64,000 bases of DNA from Pseudomonas agarici (GTDB lineage Bacteria; Pseudomonadota; Gammaproteobacteria; Pseudomonadales; Pseudomonadaceae): NCBI RefSeq assembly GCF_900109755.1, contig NZ_FOAR01000014.1, positions 62,001 to 126,000 of the forward strand, given 5' to 3'. The translations under genes and the position numbers were made by a program. Positions 24,635 through 34,184 of this stretch are shown here, piece by piece (position 1 is the stretch's first letter; each line of letters begins with the position of its first letter). The notes beneath the pieces are model-generated. The model made no database searches. It saw nothing but the letters and a program-made list of their open reading frames with translations, and had not been told where the DNA came from.

Positions 24635-25730
24635 GCCGCCCTTGAGGCGCGTAGGGAGCCGGGTCGATGATCGGCTCGTTTCCCAGCAACAGATCGGCAA
24701 ACAGTTGGCAGGACGCCGGAGCCAGCACCAAACCGTTGCGATAATGACCGCAGTTGAGCCAGAGCCCGTCAAAACCAGGCACACGGCCAATAAACGGAAT
24801 ACCCGCAGGTGACCCAGGGCGTAATCCCGCCCAATGGGCAACGGGCTCGGCACCGGCCAACGCAGGAAGCAACTCCGCCGCCGATGCTTTGAGGCTGTCC
24901 AGCGCCGGTACAGTCGGTGTCTTGTCGAAACCTTCATGCTCCAGGGTGCTACCGATCAGGATATGGCCGTCACGTCGCGGAATCGCATAACGGCCTTTGG
25001 CCAGGATCATGCTGGGCAAGAAATCCGCCGCGCATTTATACAGAATCATCTGGCCCTTGACCGGTTCAACCGGCAGCTCCAGGCCCAGGGTCTTCAGCAA
25101 TTCGCCACTCCAGGCGCCAGCGGCCAGCACCACCTGATCGGCTTGAATATCACCCGTTGAAGTCCGCACGCCGGCGATTTTCCCACCCTCGTGGATAAAA
25201 TCGCTGACCTCGCACTGCTCGTGAATCGTGACATTGGGCAAGGCCTGCAAGGCCGCCTTGAGTGACTTCAGCAAACGCGGATTGCGCACATTGGCGACAT
25301 TGGCCATGTAGATCGCCCGGCAATACCCCCCGCCCATGACCGGCACCGCATCGTGGACCGCCGAGATATCCACCGAGCTCAGCGGGCGTTTCTCGCGCTC
25401 GGCCCAGGCCAAAGCCTCGGCTTCGTCATCCAGGTCGAGCCAGTAGAGGCCGGTGGTATGAACTTCCGGATCCACCCCGGTCTGGGCGAAAAGTCTCGCC
25501 CCAAGCTGTGGGTAAAAATCCTGCGACCAATGGGCCAGCGCCGTGACGGCCGAACTGTAGCGCCACGGGTACAACGGCGAAACGATCCCACCGCCGGCCC
25601 AGGAGGCTTCCTGGCCGAGGCCGGAGCGATCCAGCAAAGTCACCCGGGTGATCTGGGAGGCCAGGTTGAATGCCGTCAGCAGGCCGATCACTCCGCCGCC
25701 GACGATGACTACATGTTGCTGGGTGTTCAT
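24612..25730 (-). CDS. thiO: Glycine oxidase ThiO
   Basis: FAD-dependent oxidase that converts glycine to iminoacetate for the thiazole of thiamine. The 372-residue DAO-family protein has the FAD motif VVIVGGGVIGLLTAFNLA, SWAGGGIVSPLYPWRY, and the C-terminal GHYRNGLVLAPASCQL signature. The ATG at 25730 places the Rossmann strand directly after the start; an extension to 25775 is less likely. It lies between pilR and pilE as in P. aeruginosa; no other thiamine gene is near. Confidence 0.94.
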   Translation of the reverse strand: MNTQQHVVIVGGGVIGLLTAFNLASQITRVTLLDRSGLGQEASWAGGGIVSPLYPWRYSSAVTALAHWSQDFYPQLGARLFAQTGVDPEVHTTGLYWLDLDDEAEALAWAEREKRPLSSVDISAVHDAVPVMGGGYCRAIYMANVANVRNPRLLKSLKAALQALPNVTIHEQCEVSDFIHEGGKIAGVRTSTGDIQADQVVLAAGAWSGELLKTLGLELPVEPVKGQMILYKCAADFLPSMILAKGRYAIPRRDGHILIGSTLEHEGFDKTPTVPALDSLKASAAELLPALAGAEPVAHWAGLRPGSPAGIPFIGRVPGFDGLWLNCGHYRNGLVLAPASCQLFADLLLGNEPIIDPAPYAPQGRLNPTPVS

Positions 25731-25836
25731 TGATTGATCCAGACAGAAAAGAAACCGATATGAAGTCCCAGACAAACTCAGGCGCTATACGAAATATATC
25801 CTCTGGCATTGAAAGCCGGGCCTTCTCGAAAACGCT

Positions 25837-26235
25837 CTAGCGCCCCCAGCAATCCTTGACTGTCACGCCTGCGCCAGCCCCAGTATTGGCTGACACATTC
25901 AGGTTGTTCAGGGTGTAGCTACCACATTTGTCACTCGCCATCATCGAGCCCGCGACGGGCGTCGCGGTCAACGTGAAACTGGTGGCGCTCAAGGCGGGCA
26001 CGATGCTGTAGAACGCGTTGCCGTTGCTCAGCACCGCCCCCACATACGTGGCGTTGCGTGAATAAAACCGCTCCAGCGTCTGCGCCTGCTCGTACAACAG
26101 GCCGGCAATTTCAGAGCGGTGTGCACGACGGACATACTCGGTGTAACTCGGGTAGGCCACGGCGGCCAGAATCCCAATAATCGCGACAACGATCATCAGT
26201 TCGATCAGGCTGAAACCTTCACCGGTTCTACGCAT
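25837..26235 (-). CDS. pilE: Minor pilin PilE
   Basis: Type IV minor pilin of 132 residues. The prepilin cleavage site is [10 protein letters not shown] with Glu5, followed by the hydrophobic N-terminal helix ([17 protein letters not shown]). A C-terminal disulfide loop is likely between Cys in DKCGSY and CWGR at the end. GGAGG lies 7 bases before the ATG at 26235. It follows pilY1 by 12 bp and is the last gene of the fimU operon. Confidence 0.94.
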   Translation of the reverse strand: MRRTGEGFSLIELMIVVAIIGILAAVAYPSYTEYVRRAHRSEIAGLLYEQAQTLERFYSRNATYVGAVLSNGNAFYSIVPALSATSFTLTATPVAGSMMASDKCGSYTLNNLNVSANTGAGAGVTVKDCWGR

Positions 26236-26247
26236 TGATCCTCCCAC

Positions 26248-29200
26248 CTACTGTAATTGTCGCCACATGATGCGCCGGTTGTTCACACCGCCCAGTTCTA
26301 GCAACGGAGCAGATGTCCCTGACTCCTGCGGCCCGGCAATGATCTGGAGCCCATCGAGCTGCCTGATAAGCCCACCGATGTTCGGTACACTACCACTGTA
26401 AGTGATACCGCTAAATGCCAGATCGCTGGCGTTGATTGTCCCATCGCCGTTGGTGTCTAGAATCGGATAGGTCAACATGGCCCCGCTCACCGCATCGACA
26501 TCCAGCAAACGTCCCGACCCGGCACTGGAACAAGGGTCGCTGGTGTCAACCTGTGCCGTGGTGAAGATCAATCGTCCAAAGGTCAGGAGCGCCGGGTAAA
26601 TAACCCGCTCCCCAGTCGGTGTGTTGTTGGGAACCAAGGAAAAGTAAAACCCTTTCTTGGTCGTGTAATCGACCGGGTTCTGGCTGGAGGTGAAAAACGA
26701 AGTGCCTGTCGCGGGAGCATTGATCGTCTGGGCAACCAGGTTGCTCTCGGTATAACTGGCGCTGCTGCCGTCATTATCCAACACCGCGTAGAACGCCTGG
26801 CGCGCCGTGGTGGTCTTGTCCGCTGTTTCACTGAGTTTACCGGTACCGAAATAGACCAGCTTGCCTTGTCCTGGCAGATTGCCAATGACCGGTTGTGCGG
26901 TAATCGGTTGGGCCGTGGTGTTCAAGGCTGTGAACAGCGGCGCCCCGCCAAATGCCACGGCCCAATTGGCAGGAGCGGGATCAGTCAGTTTGAACTTCCA
27001 CATCTGTCCTTTCAAATCGCCAGCGTATGCATATTGCACGACACTTTGAGCATTGACCCGCAGCTTTACCGAGCTGAGGCCATTGTTCCCAGTACTGTCG
27101 GAGGTAATTTTCGTGATCAACGAGCCGTCGCGCATATCCACCACATACAACGCCGCCACACCGGCGGCACTGCCATAGCCGTTGCCGATGAATGCCGCCC
27201 AGCGACCATCGGCCAAGCGAGCCACTTCCGGCTTGGCATAGGCATAACCCAGGTCATTGAAAACGTTCAGCGGATTGGCGACATCCGGGGCCTTGATTTC
27301 CCACAGGGCGCCGATGGTGTTGGCGGTCGAGGCACCGTACAGGCGGATCGCGAAGAATGCCTTGCCACCTGCGCCAACACCGCCTACCGCAACGGTATTC
27401 CAGGTGCTATTGAGCTTGGCATCGGCCACGGTGATCTGACCATCGTTGAGGAATTTGTGGCTGCTGCCATTGATATAAGCCGGATCGGCGACATAGTGCA
27501 GGTTGTTGATCACACTCGACGGCATATACGCATAAAGGCGCTGGCCCGTCAGCGGATCGATGACGTTGAAAAAACCGTCGTTGGCATTGACCACCAGGCG
27601 TGCGGCCATCCCCGTACCGCCAGCCTTGGCATCCAGGTAAGCGGTGTAACTGGTGTCGCCAACGGTGTCCGATGCCGTGCGGTCGGTTGGCGAGGCATAA
27701 ACCAGGCGTGAGTTGACGACATCCCCCAGATAGACGGTCCGGACCTTCAAACCGGCCTTGTTGGTACCCTTGCTCCACTCCACCAGATCGTTGCCGGTAA
27801 TGCCCAACGGCAGGCTCAATCCCAGGGCCGTCTGCTGAAGCGGCGCGAAGTTGCCATAAGTCAGGGTAATAGGCGAACTGGTCAGCGTATTCCACGACTG
27901 AAAACTCGGAGTCGCAGCCCCCGTGGGCGAGAGGGTCGTATCGGTGCTCCAGTTGGTCGTGGAGCTGAGTGATCCATCGGCATTGAACGCGAAAGCCCGG
28001 ATGGTACCGCGCCAATCGGCAGGGTCATACTGCGAGGTATAGAACAAGGTATTGGTGCTCAGGCTCGAGGAGCTCGATGCGCCACCACCGCCAGACCCGG
28101 CCTTGGAGGTGATGTCATTCAGCGCCGCCGACAATGCCGCGTTCAACCCCGCACTGTCGGTCGCCTGATAGTAGTTGCCATGCCCGTACCGTGCGCTATC
28201 GGCCAGCATCTGATTGTCGGCGGTAAACCCCACGGAGTAGGTAAACATATTTTGTTTCGGGAAGTCTGCGGCGTCCCAACTCTTGCCTGCGGCATCGTTG
28301 CCCGAGGAGCGCACGTCGATGTCATAGGCGAACTTGGCGATATCGTCCAGATAAAGCGTGTTGCCCTCGGCATCGCCACTGAGATTGTTGCCGTCGTTAT
28401 CGATCCTGTCCCAGTTCGGCAGATTGCCGCCACCCAACGGATCGCTGCTCGCAAAGCTACGGTCGTAGGTCGGCAAGCCGTCGGTGATGACCACGCCGTA
28501 GTTCTTCTGGCAGCGATACTGGACCGGGCTGGTGTAGGTAGTTGGTGTCGAGTTGTAGTAGGGCGTCATCCCCCGCAAGTAACGCGTGATCTCGTAATAG
28601 GTTTCAGCCAGCGGCGTATTGGCGATTGCGGACAAACCGTTGATCGAGGAGATCAACGCACTGTAGTTGGTGTCTGCCTGGGCCTGGGTGGTCGAACCGG
28701 TCACCGGAGACAAATCACTGATTATTCGGGCGATATTGCCGCCCCGACCATTATCACTACTGGTCGGGGCGTTGAACGTTGCCAAGCCAATGCGCAGGTT
28801 GCGGTTGCTGGTAACCAGCGCCGATGACACGTTGCGGGCAACGTTGATCCGATAATCATTGGGGATGCTGCTGTCGGTGGCGTAATCCTTTTTTGTCAGC
28901 CCCGCCGAGATCATCCTGGCGATGAGATAAGCCACATACCGGTTGGAAATCCGCGTATTGCCACCACCGACCGGGTCCGGAAACTTGATGCAGTAAACTG
29001 TGCTACTCGGCGTGTTGCTGGCACCTACACCCATTCTGAAACCGTCGTAGTTCGTGTCGCAACCGCCTTGGTAGAAATCGTTGATGAACTGGTTTTCATT
29101 CATCATATCGAGCGCGATCAGGCCGTTGACGCTAGTGCTGCAACTGAACGTCGAGGCGCAGTTGTACACCTGGGGAGTGGTCGTCGACTGATGGAAGTCC

Positions 29201-29403
29201 GTCGCGCGAATCAGGTTGTTCATGCTCCCGGAATTATCCACCAACAGCATCACGTTCGGCGTGACCGAGCCGGCGCTCAACAGCGGCGAGTCAGAAGGTG
29301 TGAAGGCATAAACCGGAGCGCTGAGGTACAGTCCGAAAAAGGCGCCGGCTATCAGTTTGACGAGCCGTGAATACACGCTGCCTGCGCCCTTATTTCTTGA
29401 CAT
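26248..29403 (-). CDS. pilY1: Type IV pilus tip adhesin / assembly factor PilY1
   Basis: A 1051-residue secreted protein with an N-terminal signal (ends near APVYA), a von Willebrand A-like domain with MIDAS residues DNSGS at 56-60, and a C-terminal seven-bladed propeller (about 560-1040). A calcium-loop-like sequence DTNGDGTINASD lies near residue 983. PilY1 links the minor pilins to surface sensing, twitching and adhesion. The start at 29403 overlaps the pilX 3' end by 14 bp; a 34-residue upstream extension is rejected. The variable VWA part is somewhat shorter than in P. aeruginosa PAO1. Confidence 0.94.
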   Translation of the reverse strand: MSRNKGAGSVYSRLVKLIAGAFFGLYLSAPVYAFTPSDSPLLSAGSVTPNVMLLVDNSGSMNNLIRATDFHQSTTTPQVYNCASTFSCSTSVNGLIALDMMNENQFINDFYQGGCDTNYDGFRMGVGASNTPSSTVYCIKFPDPVGGGNTRISNRYVAYLIARMISAGLTKKDYATDSSIPNDYRINVARNVSSALVTSNRNLRIGLATFNAPTSSDNGRGGNIARIISDLSPVTGSTTQAQADTNYSALISSINGLSAIANTPLAETYYEITRYLRGMTPYYNSTPTTYTSPVQYRCQKNYGVVITDGLPTYDRSFASSDPLGGGNLPNWDRIDNDGNNLSGDAEGNTLYLDDIAKFAYDIDVRSSGNDAAGKSWDAADFPKQNMFTYSVGFTADNQMLADSARYGHGNYYQATDSAGLNAALSAALNDITSKAGSGGGGASSSSSLSTNTLFYTSQYDPADWRGTIRAFAFNADGSLSSTTNWSTDTTLSPTGAATPSFQSWNTLTSSPITLTYGNFAPLQQTALGLSLPLGITGNDLVEWSKGTNKAGLKVRTVYLGDVVNSRLVYASPTDRTASDTVGDTSYTAYLDAKAGGTGMAARLVVNANDGFFNVIDPLTGQRLYAYMPSSVINNLHYVADPAYINGSSHKFLNDGQITVADAKLNSTWNTVAVGGVGAGGKAFFAIRLYGASTANTIGALWEIKAPDVANPLNVFNDLGYAYAKPEVARLADGRWAAFIGNGYGSAAGVAALYVVDMRDGSLITKITSDSTGNNGLSSVKLRVNAQSVVQYAYAGDLKGQMWKFKLTDPAPANWAVAFGGAPLFTALNTTAQPITAQPVIGNLPGQGKLVYFGTGKLSETADKTTTARQAFYAVLDNDGSSASYTESNLVAQTINAPATGTSFFTSSQNPVDYTTKKGFYFSLVPNNTPTGERVIYPALLTFGRLIFTTAQVDTSDPCSSAGSGRLLDVDAVSGAMLTYPILDTNGDGTINASDLAFSGITYSGSVPNIGGLIRQLDGLQIIAGPQESGTSAPLLELGGVNNRRIMWRQLQ

Positions 29404-29908
29404 AGATACTCTCCAGCACGGTGCGCGACGTGCCCTGATTGCCCACGCCGGTAATCCTGTAGGTGGTCCAGGAAAGGCCATCCTCCATGCCCGCGGCATC
29501 GACATTGACCGGATCCTTGGTGGTGCCCAGCTTCTGTATACCGTAGAAACCGCTGGTCACGGCCACCCAGGTCACTCCAGAGGTGGCATTCGTACCGGCG
29601 CTCAGCGGTTGGGCATTGTTAAGCGCTTCGGCAGGTGGCGCGCAGCGCACGGTGCTGGAGCAAACCGGCGGATTGTAGTTCGACGCCTGGACGACAGTTT
29701 CCCCTACCCGCAACGCACTTTCCGCGAACTGGAATGACTCGTTGCGCACCTTGACGCTACCGAACATTTTTTCCTGCAGGTTGGCATTTTGCATCGACGA
29801 GATACCGATCAGGGTCAGCAACAGCAAAAACACCAGACTGACCAGCAATGCCATGCCGCGCTGGGATTGCCGCTTAAGTGGAATGGCCCTATGGGCAAAG
29901 GTATTCAA
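29390..29908 (-). CDS. pilX: Minor pilin PilX
   Basis: A 172-residue minor pilin with an N-terminal PilX_N domain. The cleavage site is QRG|MALLVSLVFLLLLTLIG, in which position 5 is Val instead of Glu, as in GspK-type tip pseudopilins. A central AESALR segment is typical of the family. It lies 12 bp after pilW and overlaps pilY1. Expected role: part of the PilVWX-PilY1 priming and tip complex. Confidence 0.92.
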   Translation of the reverse strand: MNTFAHRAIPLKRQSQRGMALLVSLVFLLLLTLIGISSMQNANLQEKMFGSVKVRNESFQFAESALRVGETVVQASNYNPPVCSSTVRCAPPAEALNNAQPLSAGTNATSGVTWVAVTSGFYGIQKLGTTKDPVNVDAAGMEDGLSWTTYRITGVGNQGTSRTVLESIYVKK

Positions 29909-29920
29909 GGCATGCCCTCC

Positions 29921-30625
29921 TTATCTGAGCCAGTTGCGCACGGCTGCCACAACGTTGAATGTACGATCGCTGACCCTGCCGGCGGGATCCCTCAAGGTCA
30001 GCGTCAGCCTGACACTGCGAATCAACCTGGGATTGCTCGGGGTTGCGGAATAACTGAATGCCGTGCTGTCGAGCAGGGTCCTGGCCATTCCGAACGATAC
30101 GGCAAAGGCCTGCACATTGCTGATCAAGGGCTGACGGGCATTGAGCGGGCCGATATAGATCTGATTGTTGGCGAAGGAATAGATCGATTGCCTCACCGAT
30201 AGGGCAATTTGCCCGACGCCAGGTGCCCTGGCTCCGCTGTAAGCCGTGGATTGCACCAGGCAATCGGAAACAATTGTCCAGGTCGGAGCCGCGCCGTGGT
30301 TACCGACATCGGCGGTGATCAGCGTCAGGGCCTGATTGGCGGCATCCCAACTGATCGGCGTGTTGAATGCCGCCATGAAGGTGTTATTGAGGCTCGAGTC
30401 GTCCACCGTCGCGACACAGCCGAACATCCCGGTCATACGAATTTCCTGGAGCATCTTGCTGAGGACGAACCGCGCATCCTCCTGCATGCCGGCCGCGCCA
30501 GCCTGGCTGGCGTAGGTATTCTTCGCCGCCATGAATATCTGGGTGATACCCGCGACCACAATCAGCCCCAGCATCAGGGCCACCATCATTTCGATCAGGC
30601 CAACACCTGCGCAAAACTTTTTCAT
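29921..30625 (-). CDS. pilW: Minor pilin PilW
   Basis: A 234-residue minor pilin, the largest of the set. The cleavage site is [22 protein letters not shown] with Glu5; the globular part contains DARFVLSKMLQEIRMTGMFGC, a conserved PilW segment. The ATG at 30625 overlaps the pilV stop (ATGA); an in-frame GTG four codons upstream is not preferred. Works with PilV and PilX in assembly of the pilus tip. Confidence 0.93.
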   Translation of the reverse strand: MKKFCAGVGLIEMMVALMLGLIVVAGITQIFMAAKNTYASQAGAAGMQEDARFVLSKMLQEIRMTGMFGCVATVDDSSLNNTFMAAFNTPISWDAANQALTLITADVGNHGAAPTWTIVSDCLVQSTAYSGARAPGVGQIALSVRQSIYSFANNQIYIGPLNARQPLISNVQAFAVSFGMARTLLDSTAFSYSATPSNPRLIRSVRLTLTLRDPAGRVSDRTFNVVAAVRNWLR

Positions 30626-31098
30626 AGGCCGTTCCACACAGTGGCAACCCGGCTGACCAGGGAGACCGTTGAAGTGACGTTCGCGTTCGCCGCCCGTGTG
30701 TCGGTCCAGACGACGGTGATAGTGACGACACCGGCCGCTACCGCAATCGACCCCGAGACGATCCCCGCGCCGGGGATATTGTTCAGGCTGGTAACGAAAT
30801 CGGACAAATCCTGATCGCGGATCGTCGAGGTCGCGCTTGGCGCCACGAGACTCCCCAACTGATAGTCAGCCCCTGGATTGAGGCAAGGATTGCGCGTGGC
30901 ATTTGAACAGGGGTTGGCGCGAATACGGTCCAGTATGTCGTAGGTGATAAAACTGATCTGGGTCCCTATCGTCGAGCTGTCGGTGTTCTTCAGGGCATTG
31001 AGCTGTAACGCCGCCGCGCCGAGCAGGCCGATCGCCATGACCAGCATGGCCACCAGCACCTCCACCAACGTGACCCCGGACTGATGATTAGCCGTCAT
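30622..31098 (-). CDS. pilV: Minor pilin PilV
   Basis: A 158-residue minor pilin with cleavage site QSG|VTLVEVLVAMLVMAIGLLG (Glu5 present), followed by the family segment LLGAAALQLNALKN and a DRIRANP region. The start overlaps the fimU stop by four bases (ATGA), which argues against a 13-codon extension. Part of the tip-priming set with PilW, PilX and PilY1. Confidence 0.93.
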   Translation of the reverse strand: MTANHQSGVTLVEVLVAMLVMAIGLLGAAALQLNALKNTDSSTIGTQISFITYDILDRIRANPCSNATRNPCLNPGADYQLGSLVAPSATSTIRDQDLSDFVTSLNNIPGAGIVSGSIAVAAGVVTITVVWTDTRAANANVTSTVSLVSRVATVWNGL

Positions 31099-31559
31099 TG
31101 ACAAACTCCATTGAGCACGATCCGGCCTGTCAGGCATACGGTAACCGTATTGGTGTAAGCCCCCTCGACAAAGGTCAAGGGGGTATTCGCGGCGGGATCG
31201 GCAAGCCCGCCCAGGTTGTTGAACTCAATGAACGCCACGTTATTGCTCGCCACCGTCGCGGAACTCGACATTGCCGGCGTGCTACGCAAAATCGTCGAGT
31301 TGGAACTCAGGGTGGTGGTCAGCGCCGTGGTCCAGGCGGCGCCGGCAGTCGAGGGGGCAATGCGCACATTCACGCCTCGATTGATTGCCTCCAGGCGGGT
31401 GTAATTGAGCGCGCGCATCAGATCGTTTGCCTCGGTCTCGGCCTTGGATCGCTGGATGCTCGATGTGAATGAAGGCACCGCGAGGGTCAACACAATTGCC
31501 AGCACCGCCACCGTGACCATCAGCTCGACCAGCGTGAAACCTTTGGCACGTTGAAACAT
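31095..31559 (-). CDS. fimU: Minor pilin FimU (GspH/FimT family)
   Basis: A 154-residue GspH-type minor pilin, first gene of the fimU-pilV-pilW-pilX-pilY1-pilE operon. Cleavage site AKG|FTLVELMVTVAVLAIVL; conserved RSKAETEANDLMRALNYTRLEAI helix and C-terminal cysteines at VCLTGR and VCQ. GGGAG lies about 9 bases before the ATG at 31559. In P. aeruginosa FimU joins the VWX subcomplex to the shaft. Confidence 0.93.
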   Translation of the reverse strand: MFQRAKGFTLVELMVTVAVLAIVLTLAVPSFTSSIQRSKAETEANDLMRALNYTRLEAINRGVNVRIAPSTAGAAWTTALTTTLSSNSTILRSTPAMSSSATVASNNVAFIEFNNLGGLADPAANTPLTFVEGAYTNTVTVCLTGRIVLNGVCQ

Positions 31560-31690
31560 ATGCGTACTCCCACCCCGCCTGCACGGAACTATAACTAGCC
31601 CTGTCGCGCAAACAATCGACAACAGGATATACGGTTGTTTTGGATGGACCAGCAAGCATCAGGGTAAAAATCAACAGGGAGTTGGTCGAT

Positions 31691-32236
31691 ATGCCACAAC
31701 GAGGTTTCACATTGAGCGAACTGCTGCTCGGGCTGAGCCTGATCGCCATTTTGGCGCATCTGGCCTCCGCATCGTTCGAGAACCTCATGGACTCGCAGCA
31801 TCGCAGAATTTCCGCCGACGAGCTCGCCACCGGCTTGCGCACGGCCCGCACCGAAGCGATCTTGCGCCAGAGGAGCGTGATCATTCACCCGTTGGACGGT
31901 GACTGGAGCCAGGGCTGGAGGATCGTGATCGACCAGAACGGAAATGGCCATGAAGACCCGGACAACCCGATCCTGAGTGAACGGCGCGGTGATGGGCGAA
32001 CGCCCGTCAGGGGCAATACCACCACCAGAAGTTTTATCCGGTTCACCAGCCTGGGCGAACTGCGCTACGAGAACGGCTCGTCGCGGGGCGGCACGCTGCA
32101 TATCTGTGCCAGGGAGCAGGCCATCAGCCACCGGCAGGTGGTACTGGCCGCCACCGGCAGGGTGAGAATCACTGCACAAGAGCGCCCCGAGGCGCTCTGT
32201 CAAACGGAGGGCTCAGAGCAACGAACGAACGCGTAG
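31691..32236 (+). CDS. fimT: FimT-like pseudopilin with GRxR motif
   Basis: A 181-residue GspH/FimT-family protein, divergent from fimU. Cleavage site [20 protein letters not shown]; helix [21 protein letters not shown]. The C-terminal region contains ATGRVRIT, which fits the GRxR motif implicated in DNA binding by FimT in natural transformation. The ATG at 31691 has GGGAG at the right spacing; a TTG at 31640 is possible. Its 3' end overlaps ispH by 24 bp on the other strand. In P. aeruginosa fimT is next to fimU on the same strand, so this copy is rearranged. Confidence 0.85.
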   Translation: MPQRGFTLSELLLGLSLIAILAHLASASFENLMDSQHRRISADELATGLRTARTEAILRQRSVIIHPLDGDWSQGWRIVIDQNGNGHEDPDNPILSERRGDGRTPVRGNTTTRSFIRFTSLGELRYENGSSRGGTLHICAREQAISHRQVVLAATGRVRITAQERPEALCQTEGSEQRTNA

Positions 32237-33160
32237 CTCCTTGGGCACGGAGAAGGTGATATTTTCCTCGCGACCGGCCAGTTCCTCGGCAGCGCAGGCG
32301 CCCCAGGCCTGGAGCTGCTGGATCACGCCACGCACCAGCACTTCCGGGGCCGAGGCGCCAGCGGTGATGCCGATACGCTCGACGCCATCGAACCAGCTAC
32401 GCTGCATGTCCTGCGCGCCGTCGATCAGGTAGGCTGGGGTCGCCATGCGCTCGGCCAGTTCACGCAAGCGATTGGAGTTGGAGCTGTTCGGGCTGCCAAC
32501 CACGAGCACCACATCGCATTCGTTTGCCAGTTGCTTGACCGCGTCCTGGCGATTTTGCGTGGCGTAGCAGATGTCGTCTTTGCGCGGCCCGCCAATGGCC
32601 GGAAAACGTGCCCGAAGAGCATCGATGACCCGGCTGGTGTCGTCCATCGACAAAGTGGTCTGGGTCACGAAGGCCAACTGGTCGGGGTTGCGTACCTGCA
32701 AGGCGGCGACGTCTTTCTCGTCCTCTACCAAGTAGATGGCACCGCCGTTGCTGGCGTCGTACTGCCCCATGGTGCCTTCCACTTCCGGATGCCCCGCGTG
32801 ACCGATCAGGATGCATTCACGACCCTCGCGACTGTAGCGCGCAACTTCGATATGCACCTTGGTCACCAGCGGGCAGGTGGCATCGAACACCTTCAAGCCA
32901 CGACCGGCCGCCTCGCTGCGCACGGCCTGGGAAACGCCGTGGGCACTAAAAATGACGATGACGTCATCCGGCACCTGGTCCAATTCTTCGACGAAGATGG
33001 CACCACGGGCGCGCAGGTCTTCGACGACAAATTTGTTGTGCACCACTTCGTGGCGCACGTAGATCGGCGGTCCGAAGACCTCCAGAGCCCGGTTGACGAT
33101 TTCAATCGCCCGGTCCACACCGGCGCAGAAGCCACGGGGGTTGGCGAGTTTGATTTGCAT
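32213..33160 (-). CDS. ispH: 4-hydroxy-3-methylbut-2-enyl diphosphate reductase IspH
   Basis: Final enzyme of the MEP isoprenoid pathway, giving IPP and DMAPP. The 315-residue protein has the three iron-sulfur-cluster cysteines at 12 ([10 protein letters not shown]), 96 ([11 protein letters not shown]) and 198 ([11 protein letters not shown]), and the family motifs HEVVHNK and [11 protein letters not shown]. The start at 33160 is the conserved [10 protein letters not shown]. It lies 63 bp after fkpB in the ileS-lspA-fkpB-ispH run, an order conserved in gamma-proteobacteria. Confidence 0.97.
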   Translation of the reverse strand: MQIKLANPRGFCAGVDRAIEIVNRALEVFGPPIYVRHEVVHNKFVVEDLRARGAIFVEELDQVPDDVIVIFSAHGVSQAVRSEAAGRGLKVFDATCPLVTKVHIEVARYSREGRECILIGHAGHPEVEGTMGQYDASNGGAIYLVEDEKDVAALQVRNPDQLAFVTQTTLSMDDTSRVIDALRARFPAIGGPRKDDICYATQNRQDAVKQLANECDVVLVVGSPNSSNSNRLRELAERMATPAYLIDGAQDMQRSWFDGVERIGITAGASAPEVLVRGVIQQLQAWGACAAEELAGREENITFSVPKELRVRSLL

Positions 33161-33223
33161 GCTATGCCTCGTGTCTTGCGCGCAAGGGGTCAATCATTGG
33201 GTCGCCGTAACGGCCCGATGCTC

Positions 33224-33676
33224 TTAAAGCGCCTTGACCTCGAATATTTCCACATCGAAGGTCAGGGTCTTGCCGGCCAACGGGTGATTGAAGTCGACGG
33301 TCACTTCGACGTCATCGAAAGCCTTGACCACACCGGGCAGCTCGGTATTGGCCGCGTCGTTGAAGATCACCAGCAAGCCTTCCGACAGTTCCATGTCCTG
33401 GAACTGCGAACGCGGGATGATCTGTACGTTCTGCGGGTTGGGCTGGCCAAAGGCATTTTCCGCCGCAATGCTCAGGCTACGCTTGTCGCCGGCCTTGAAG
33501 CCGAACAAGGCAGCTTCGAAACCGGGTAGCAGGCTGCCGTCGCCGACCTTGAAAGTCGCCGGGGCCTTGTCGAAAGTACTGTCGACCGTGTCGCCGTTTT
33601 CCAGGCGCAAAGCGAAGTGCAAAGTCACCTGGGTGTTCTGACCGATCCGTTGTTCAGCCACTGCGTGTTCAGTCAT
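33224..33676 (-). CDS. fkpB: FKBP-type peptidyl-prolyl isomerase FkpB (SlpA-like)
   Basis: A 150-residue SlyD/SlpA-type FKBP. Motifs visible: LHFALRLENGDTVDSTF, LLPGFEAALFG and a C-terminal VDFNHPLAGKTLTFDVEI. These proteins act as cis-trans prolyl isomerases and chaperones. It overlaps lspA by eight bases and precedes ispH, as in related species. Confidence 0.94.
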   Translation of the reverse strand: MTEHAVAEQRIGQNTQVTLHFALRLENGDTVDSTFDKAPATFKVGDGSLLPGFEAALFGFKAGDKRSLSIAAENAFGQPNPQNVQIIPRSQFQDMELSEGLLVIFNDAANTELPGVVKAFDDVEVTVDFNHPLAGKTLTFDVEIFEVKAL

Positions 33677-34184
33677 GAACGGTTTCTCCGGACTTTTTGC
33701 TTTTGAACATGTCCAGCGCCAGCATCACCGCGCCCACGCTAATGGCGCTGTCGGCAACGTTGAATGCCGGGAAGTACCAGCGGTTCTGCCAGTGCACTAG
33801 GATAAAGTCGATCACATGCCCCAGGGCAATACGGTCGTACAAATTGCCCAACGCTCCGCCCAGCACCAACGCCAGAGCGATGGCCAACCAGGTTTCGTCG
33901 CGCCCCAGGCGCTTGAGCCAGACCACCAATACCGCACTGACCACCACCGCGATCAAGGCGAACAGCCAACGCTGCCAGCCAGCGCTGTCGGCCAATAAGC
34001 TGAAGGCGGCACCGGTGTTGTAGGCCAGGGTCCAGCTAAAGTAGTCGGGAATGATCACAATCTGCTGGTACAGGGTCAGCGAGCTTTCGAAGTGGAACTT
34101 ACTGACCTGATCGATGACCAGAACCACCAAGGTCAACCACAACCAGCCCAGGCGGCCGAAACGGCCGACACCGGCATTAGGCAT
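33669..34184 (-). CDS. lspA: Lipoprotein signal peptidase LspA
   Basis: Inner-membrane aspartyl protease that removes the signal peptide from lipidated prolipoproteins such as BamD. The 171-residue protein has four hydrophobic segments; catalytic aspartates sit in [16 protein letters not shown] and [11 protein letters not shown]. It overlaps ileS upstream by 8 bp and fkpB downstream by 8 bp, consistent with one tightly coupled operon. Confidence 0.97.
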   Translation of the reverse strand: MPNAGVGRFGRLGWLWLTLVVLVIDQVSKFHFESSLTLYQQIVIIPDYFSWTLAYNTGAAFSLLADSAGWQRWLFALIAVVVSAVLVVWLKRLGRDETWLAIALALVLGGALGNLYDRIALGHVIDFILVHWQNRWYFPAFNVADSAISVGAVMLALDMFKSKKSGETVHD

